From JAGHKQ01 sp041920565 (GTDB lineage Bacteria > Bacillota > Bacilli > Bacillales > Bacillaceae_G), in assembly GCA_041920565.1 (NCBI GenBank), contig JBHGXS010000095.1, positions 1-50,546 on the forward strand: a stretch of DNA of 50,546 nt. Reading direction: 5' to 3'. Shown piece by piece: positions 46,640 to 50,546 of the stretch; positions within the stretch are counted from its first letter, which is position 1; each line of letters starts with the position of its first letter. The translations under genes were made by a program, and so were the position numbers. Below the pieces are notes generated by a model. It was given only the letters and a program-made list of their open reading frames with translations. It searched no databases and had not been told where the DNA came from.

Positions 46640-47098
46640 ATGAGATTGCGTGAACCAATGCCGTCTTTAGAAGGCGCAACTGCAGTATTAAACGGAGAAG
46701 TGAGTCGTGAAAGCTTAATTGGCGACAAGCCGACACTCATTCATTTTTGGTCTGTCAGCTGCCATTTATGTAAAGAAGCAATGCCGAACATTAACGAATT
46801 TCGGGATCAATATAAAGATAAGCTGAACGTAATTTCTGTACATATGCCTCGTTCCGAGGAAGATTTAGATTTAGATCAAGTGAAGCGAGTAGCCGAAGAA
46901 CACGGCATTATTCAACCGATTTTAGTCGATAACCAACATACCATTACAGATGCATTTGAAAACAAATACGTACCATCTTACTACGTATTTGATAAAACAG
47001 GTGTGCTTCGTCACTTCCAAGCGGGGGGAGGCGGTATGCCGATGCTGACAAAACGCGTGAACCGCGTATTGGACGAAGCGGCACAAACAGCCGAATAA
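46640..47098 (+). CDS. ykuV: Thiol-disulfide oxidoreductase YkuV
   Basis: A 152-residue thioredoxin-fold protein. The active site is SVSCHLCKEAMPNINEF (C41-H-L-C44), followed by VISVHMPRSEEDLDLDQVKR, PILVDNQHTITDAFENKYVP and YYVFDKTGVLRHFQAGGGGM, which match B. subtilis YkuV closely. It lacks a signal peptide, so it is cytoplasmic. ATG 46640 follows AAGGAGGAG. The pair ykuU-ykuV suggests it reduces the peroxiredoxin, though this is inference. Confidence 0.92.
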   Translation: MRLREPMPSLEGATAVLNGEVSRESLIGDKPTLIHFWSVSCHLCKEAMPNINEFRDQYKDKLNVISVHMPRSEEDLDLDQVKRVAEEHGIIQPILVDNQHTITDAFENKYVPSYYVFDKTGVLRHFQAGGGGMPMLTKRVNRVLDEAAQTAE

Positions 47099-47107
47099 TG
47101 GACATCG

Positions 47108-47137
47108 ATCCTCTCTTTTTTAAGGGAGGATTTTTTT
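47108..47137 (+). terminator. Terminator after ykuV
   Basis: ATCCTCTCTT pairs with AAGGGAGGAT (one G-U) and is followed by T7. Confidence 0.82.
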
Positions 47138-47150
47138 GAAGGGCAACTAA

Positions 47151-47188
47151 GGCCGGCACCTAAAAGCCTGGTGCCAGCCAAGTTTTTT
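47151..47188 (+). terminator. Second terminator-like hairpin in the 47138-47602 spacer
   Basis: GGCCGGCACC pairs with GGTGCCAGCC (one mismatch), then AAGTTTTTTAT. A third weaker hairpin lies at about 47366-47396. The remaining 180 bases before the oxidase genes hold the Rex-type box and no gene. Confidence 0.6.
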
Positions 47189-47471
47189 ATTGCAGTATGT
47201 TGTCGGGTTTACTCAAAGTTTACGAGGTATTTATATAGTTTATATATTCATGATACATTTAACCTGTATAAACAACTAGTCTCTTGGGATTGGGTAAATG
47301 GAGGAAATGCAGAGGCCAACTATCCGCCACTTGAACGCTAACATGTTTTGAAAAGTATGCTAGGAAAAGGCTGTCCGGTAAGGATGGCTTTATTTCTTGA
47401 ATTGACCGGCGTATGATCGTAAGATAGAAGCAAGGAAAGGATTGGAAAGAACGGAAATCGTTTCAGTAATA

Positions 47472-47489
47472 TTGTGAAATTAGTCACAA
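47472..47489 (+). promoter_or_regulatory. Rex-type operator TTGTGA-N6-TCACAA
   Basis: Perfect dyad matching the known binding site of the redox-sensing repressor Rex (TTGTGAnnnnnnTCACAA). It lies 114 bases upstream of the bd oxidase start. Rex senses NADH/NAD+ and represses cyd-type oxidases in Bacillus and relatives. Confidence 0.75.
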
Positions 47490-47602
47490 AAAGTTCGATT
47501 CTTGAGTGTACCAAGGCAGCAAAATACGTTTACCCTATGAATATAGTTAAAATAGTGTTATTGTAACTCATTCCGAATTTACATGTCAGGGAGGGGAACA
47601 GA

Positions 47603-48952
47603 ATGAGTTTTGATAGTGTGACATTAAGCAGGGGCTTAACGGAGCTTACATTGGCATTCCATATTATCTTTGCCACGATCGGAGTCGGAGTGCCTGTGAT
47701 GATTTCATTAGCTGAAATATATGGGATCAAGAAACAGGATCCGCATTATATATTGCTGGCAAGACGCTGGACGCGAGGGTTTACCATTACCGTAGCAATC
47801 GGAGTTGTAACCGGTACATGTATCGGCTTGCAGCTTTCACTGCTGTGGCCAAGCTTTATGAAACTTGCCGGACAGGCAATTTCGTTACCGCTCTTTATGG
47901 AGACGTTTGCTTTCTTCTTTGAAGCTATTTTTTTAGGTATTTATTTATATACATGGGATCGTTTCAAGAATCCGATGTTTCACTGGTTATTATCGATTCC
48001 AGTTATTATCGGTTCTACATTATCAGCATTTTTTATCACCATTGTCAATGCGTTTATGAATACACCGCAAGGATTTAAGTTAGTGGATGGAAGAATTGTA
48101 GACTTGCAGCCGCTGGTTGCCATGTTTAACCCGGCTACACCGACAAAGACATTACATGTAATCGCAACAGCCTATTTAACATCTGCATTTGTATTGGCCT
48201 CCATTACAGCATTCATGATGTTAAAAGGAAGACGGGGAGAGTACTATAAAAAGGCGTTAAGGCTCACAATGATTGCTTGTGCCATTTTTGGAATTGGAAC
48301 CGCTGTTGCAGGAGACTTGTCTGCAAAATTTTTAGCGGAATATCAGCCGGAAAAGCTGGCTGCAGCGGAATGGCACTTTGAAACAGAACGAGGAGCGGAC
48401 CTCATTTTATTCGGAGTGCTTGATGAAGATGCGCAGGATATAAAATATGAAATTCGCATTCCAAAGTTTTTAAGCTTCTTAGCTCACAATGACTTTGATG
48501 CGGGAGTAACTGGATTAAATGACATACCTAAAGATGAACGTCCGCCTCTATATGTGCATTATTTATTTGATTTGAAAGTCACGTTTGCCATGTATTTAGT
48601 AGCTGTTTCCTTCTTGTTTTTAGGTTTATTAAAATTTAAGCCGGAATGGTCGAGAAACAAGTGGATGCTTCGTTCCATTTTAATAGGCGGACCGTTAGCG
48701 ATGTTGACGATTGAAATCGGATGGTTTTTTGCGGAAGTGGGGCGCCAGCCATGGATTTTGCGGGGATACATGAAGGTAAGCGATGCAGCAACGACTGCTC
48801 CTCCTCAGCACGTGGGATTGATGTTTATCTTGTTCATGCTGCTTTATATCGTTCTTGCTTTCATTTCAACAAAGGTATTGCTGAAGATGTTTAAGTCCAA
48901 TCCTGCTGAGCTTGAACTCGAAAAACATATGGATACGAGAGTAATTAAGTAG
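47603..48952 (+). CDS. ythA: Cytochrome bd-type quinol oxidase subunit I (YthA/CydA)
   Basis: A 449-residue membrane subunit with about nine helices. Heme ligands are predicted at H20 (ELTLAFHIIFATIG), His in PTKTLHVIATAY and Met in later helices. GWFFAEVGRQPW is the signature near the quinol site and the Q-loop is short, as in Firmicutes. It oxidises menaquinol and reduces O2 to water. The N-terminal MSFDSVTLSRGLTELTLAFH resembles B. subtilis YthA more than CydA. ATG 47603 follows GGGAGGGG. It is co-transcribed with subunit II. Confidence 0.92.
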   Translation: MSFDSVTLSRGLTELTLAFHIIFATIGVGVPVMISLAEIYGIKKQDPHYILLARRWTRGFTITVAIGVVTGTCIGLQLSLLWPSFMKLAGQAISLPLFMETFAFFFEAIFLGIYLYTWDRFKNPMFHWLLSIPVIIGSTLSAFFITIVNAFMNTPQGFKLVDGRIVDLQPLVAMFNPATPTKTLHVIATAYLTSAFVLASITAFMMLKGRRGEYYKKALRLTMIACAIFGIGTAVAGDLSAKFLAEYQPEKLAAAEWHFETERGADLILFGVLDEDAQDIKYEIRIPKFLSFLAHNDFDAGVTGLNDIPKDERPPLYVHYLFDLKVTFAMYLVAVSFLFLGLLKFKPEWSRNKWMLRSILIGGPLAMLTIEIGWFFAEVGRQPWILRGYMKVSDAATTAPPQHVGLMFILFMLLYIVLAFISTKVLLKMFKSNPAELELEKHMDTRVIK

Positions 48953-48962
48953 GAGGGATAGA

Positions 48963-49976
48963 ATGAGCATTCAAATATTGGGGATTACGGTACTATGGCT
49001 GTTTTTATACGGTTATTTAATTGTGGCTTCCGTTGACTTTGGAGCAGGATTCTATGCTTATTATGCGAAGTGGAAAAAAAAGGACCCTAAGATGGTAAAA
49101 TTGATTAATCGTTACTTAAACCCGGTTTGGGAAGTTACGAATGTTTTCTTTGTTTTTTTCTTTGTCGGTCTGGTCGGATTCTTCCCGGACACAGCTTACT
49201 ATTATGGGACAGCACTGTTAATTCCGGGAAGCGTGGCGTTGGTGCTGCTTGCTATACGCGGTTCCTTTTACGCGTTTGAAAATTACGGTTCGAAGCAAAG
49301 CCGTGTCTATATGTTTTTATACGGTGCAACGGGATTGTTAATACCGGCTTCTTTATCGACTGCACTGACAATTTCAGAAGGCGGTTTTTTAGAAAAACAG
49401 GGCAATACCGTCGTTTTTTTGGCGGAGAAATTATTTACGAGCTTCTATTCTTGGAGCGTGGTGTTTTTAGCGATTGTGTCCGTGCTGTTTATCAGCGCTG
49501 CATTTTTAACATATTACGCTGATCGTGCGGGAGATGCAGAATCTATGAGGATTATGCGCAAGTTTTCTCTGTTCTGGAGTGTGCCCACCATTTTAGCGAG
49601 TTTATTAGTATTCATCTCTCTGCAGCGCCACAATTTTCGTCATTTTGAAAACATGATAGACATTTGGTGGATGTTCCTCTTATCGTTTGCTTGTTTCCTA
49701 GGAGCCACGCATTACATTTATCATAAAAAGCGATTTGGACTTGCGTTCCTTTTTGTTATGTTTCAATTTTTCTTTGCCTTCTTTGGATATGGTGCCGGAC
49801 ATTTGCCGTACATTTTAGATCCGTATATTACCATTTACTCCGGCTATACAAACGAGACAATGGGCATTGCACTGGTAGTCGTATTTATTTTAGGCCTGCT
49901 TTTGCTAATTCCTTCTTTATATTTGTTGCTTCGTCTGTTCTTGTTTGATGCAAAATATATAAAAGGAGAAAAGTAA
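48963..49976 (+). CDS. ythB: Cytochrome bd-type quinol oxidase subunit II (YthB/CydB)
   Basis: A 337-residue membrane subunit with about eight helices. The opening LGITVLWLFLYGYLIVASVD, FGAGFYAY is the CydB signature, and NRYLNPVWEVTNVFFVFFFV is a second conserved block. It pairs with subunit I to form the oxidase. ATG 48963 lies 10 bases after the subunit I stop with AGGAGGG between. No cydC/cydD assembly exporter follows, so assembly relies on genes elsewhere. Confidence 0.92.
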   Translation: MSIQILGITVLWLFLYGYLIVASVDFGAGFYAYYAKWKKKDPKMVKLINRYLNPVWEVTNVFFVFFFVGLVGFFPDTAYYYGTALLIPGSVALVLLAIRGSFYAFENYGSKQSRVYMFLYGATGLLIPASLSTALTISEGGFLEKQGNTVVFLAEKLFTSFYSWSVVFLAIVSVLFISAAFLTYYADRAGDAESMRIMRKFSLFWSVPTILASLLVFISLQRHNFRHFENMIDIWWMFLLSFACFLGATHYIYHKKRFGLAFLFVMFQFFFAFFGYGAGHLPYILDPYITIYSGYTNETMGIALVVVFILGLLLLIPSLYLLLRLFLFDAKYIKGEK

Positions 49977-49991
49977 CGAAACATGAATCAT

Positions 49992-50022
49992 AAAAAAGCT
50001 GCCGGATTTGGCAGCTTTTTTG
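49992..50022 (+). terminator. Terminator after the bd oxidase operon
   Basis: AAAAAAGCTGCC pairs with GGCAGCTTTTTT. Confidence 0.9.
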
Positions 50023-50149
50023 CATAGTTAAAAATTGACGAAGCATATTCAATTTATTGTAGTAACTGGTTATTTGTACAAGCACTCTGCATGTTGAGTA
50101 ATACAATATAATGTCAGTTATTATATAAAAGGTAAGGAGTTAGATAATC

Positions 50150-50470
50150 TTGTCGCAATCATGCTGCAATAAAAACGGAGCACAACAATCCTTCAGTAAC
50201 GGGTGCCAGAAATTACAAGACATCTTTAGTAAAGTTAAGGGGCAAAGCGGTACTATTTTGCCAGTTTCCGTTGTTTTTACGAATGGAAATCGTAAGGAAA
50301 TATTAAAACCCGGTCGAGCGGTTTCGATAGTGCCAAGAATTTCTGAAGATGTAGTGGAAATTACAATCAATGGAAGAGTGCAAACTATTAGCTGTAACGA
50401 TATAGCAAAAATAACCTTATTAGTAGGTATCCCGTGTGTAACAAAAAGCTTTGTAACAATAGATTTCTAA
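50150..50470 (+). CDS. Small cysteine-containing protein of unknown function
   Basis: A 106-residue protein. The N-terminal SQSCCNKNGAQQSFSNGCQK is Cys, Ser and Asn-rich, followed by a beta-rich part (TILPVSVVFTNGNRKEILKP, VEITINGRVQTISCND). The Cys-rich head and no signal peptide recall spore outer-layer proteins, but no specific family is recognised. The start is TTG 50150, with AAGGAG 11 bases upstream. A terminator at the window edge follows. Confidence 0.65.
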   Translation: MSQSCCNKNGAQQSFSNGCQKLQDIFSKVKGQSGTILPVSVVFTNGNRKEILKPGRAVSIVPRISEDVVEITINGRVQTISCNDIAKITLLVGIPCVTKSFVTIDF

Positions 50471-50517
50471 TTTTGCAATTCTTTATTTGACTGATTCGAT
50501 AAGAAAGAGTCGGGATA

Positions 50518-50546
50518 AACAGCCTCATTTTATAAAATGAGGCTGT
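50518..50546 (+). terminator. Terminator at the window end
   Basis: ACAGCCTCATTTT pairs with AAAATGAGGCTGT. The T-tract, if present, lies beyond the edge. Confidence 0.7.

Noticed and set aside
1..50546. rRNA, tRNA, T-box or classical riboswitches
   Set aside because: No anticodon-arm/CCA patterns and no consensus cores of known riboswitch classes were seen on either strand; this is a by-eye check only.

Overview
The window looks like chromosomal DNA of a low-to-moderate GC, endospore-forming Bacillaceae species (Bacillus sensu lato). This rests on gene content and order: KinB-like sporulation kinase, AbbA, a Gly/Pro/Tyr-rich coat-like protein, and above all the ordered block ykuE-fadH-ykuI-ykuJ-ykuK-abbA-ykuL(darB)-ccpC-dapH-ykuR-ykuU-ykuV, which is collinear with the yku region of Bacillus subtilis apart from inserted or missing genes. 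Species cannot be assigned by eye. I found no rRNA, tRNA, CRISPR array or complete insertion sequence.

Layout. 1-5.1 kb: the end of alanine dehydrogenase, an APC amino-acid permease, two wrecked small genes, a split chromate transporter and a YczE-type membrane protein. 5.4-7.5 kb: mostly broken small genes (GNAT, a tiny membrane protein, truncated haemoglobin, a VOC protein) with two intact small genes. 7.8-14.5 kb: thiolase, a PAS-GGDEF diguanylate cyclase, panE, an acetyltransferase and several small membrane proteins. 14.5-21.2 kb: patA, a PadR remnant, an HD phosphohydrolase, a DCC thiol protein, the KinB-like kinase and a MerR-type DNA-binding protein carrying seven exact 18-residue repeats. 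21.5-30.6 kb: a PadR/MFS drug-efflux operon, VOC and GNAT genes, a DUF4362-like lipoprotein, a MIP18-family protein, a holin-like protein, a frameshifted membrane GGDEF gene, an FMN reductase, a polysaccharide deacetylase, ykyA and ykyB. 31-34.7 kb: a YhaQP/NatAB-type ABC exporter, the coat-like protein and the Tat substrate YkuE. 35-47 kb: the yku block. 47.6-50 kb: a cytochrome bd-type quinol oxidase, then a cysteine-containing small protein.

How the genes work together. patA, dapH and ykuR together encode all three specific steps of the acetylated diaminopimelate (lysine and cell wall) branch. Second-messenger genes are frequent: one apparently complete diguanylate cyclase, one degenerate and frameshifted GGDEF protein, the EAL protein YkuI, and the c-di-AMP receptor DarB. 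Redox genes carry recognisable operators: a PerR/Fur-like box upstream of ykuU and a perfect Rex-type box upstream of the bd oxidase.

The most unusual property is the density of recently broken small accessory genes, roughly fourteen in 50 kb, each usually damaged by one base change or a short indel, while every long gene is open. Other items worth follow-up are the repeat protein at 20270-21187, a 20/21-bp GTGCAATT repeat ladder at 44034-44155, an apparently deleted TnpB-type element with structured flanks at 35.9-36.4 kb, and two intergenic regions with several hairpins that could be small RNAs.
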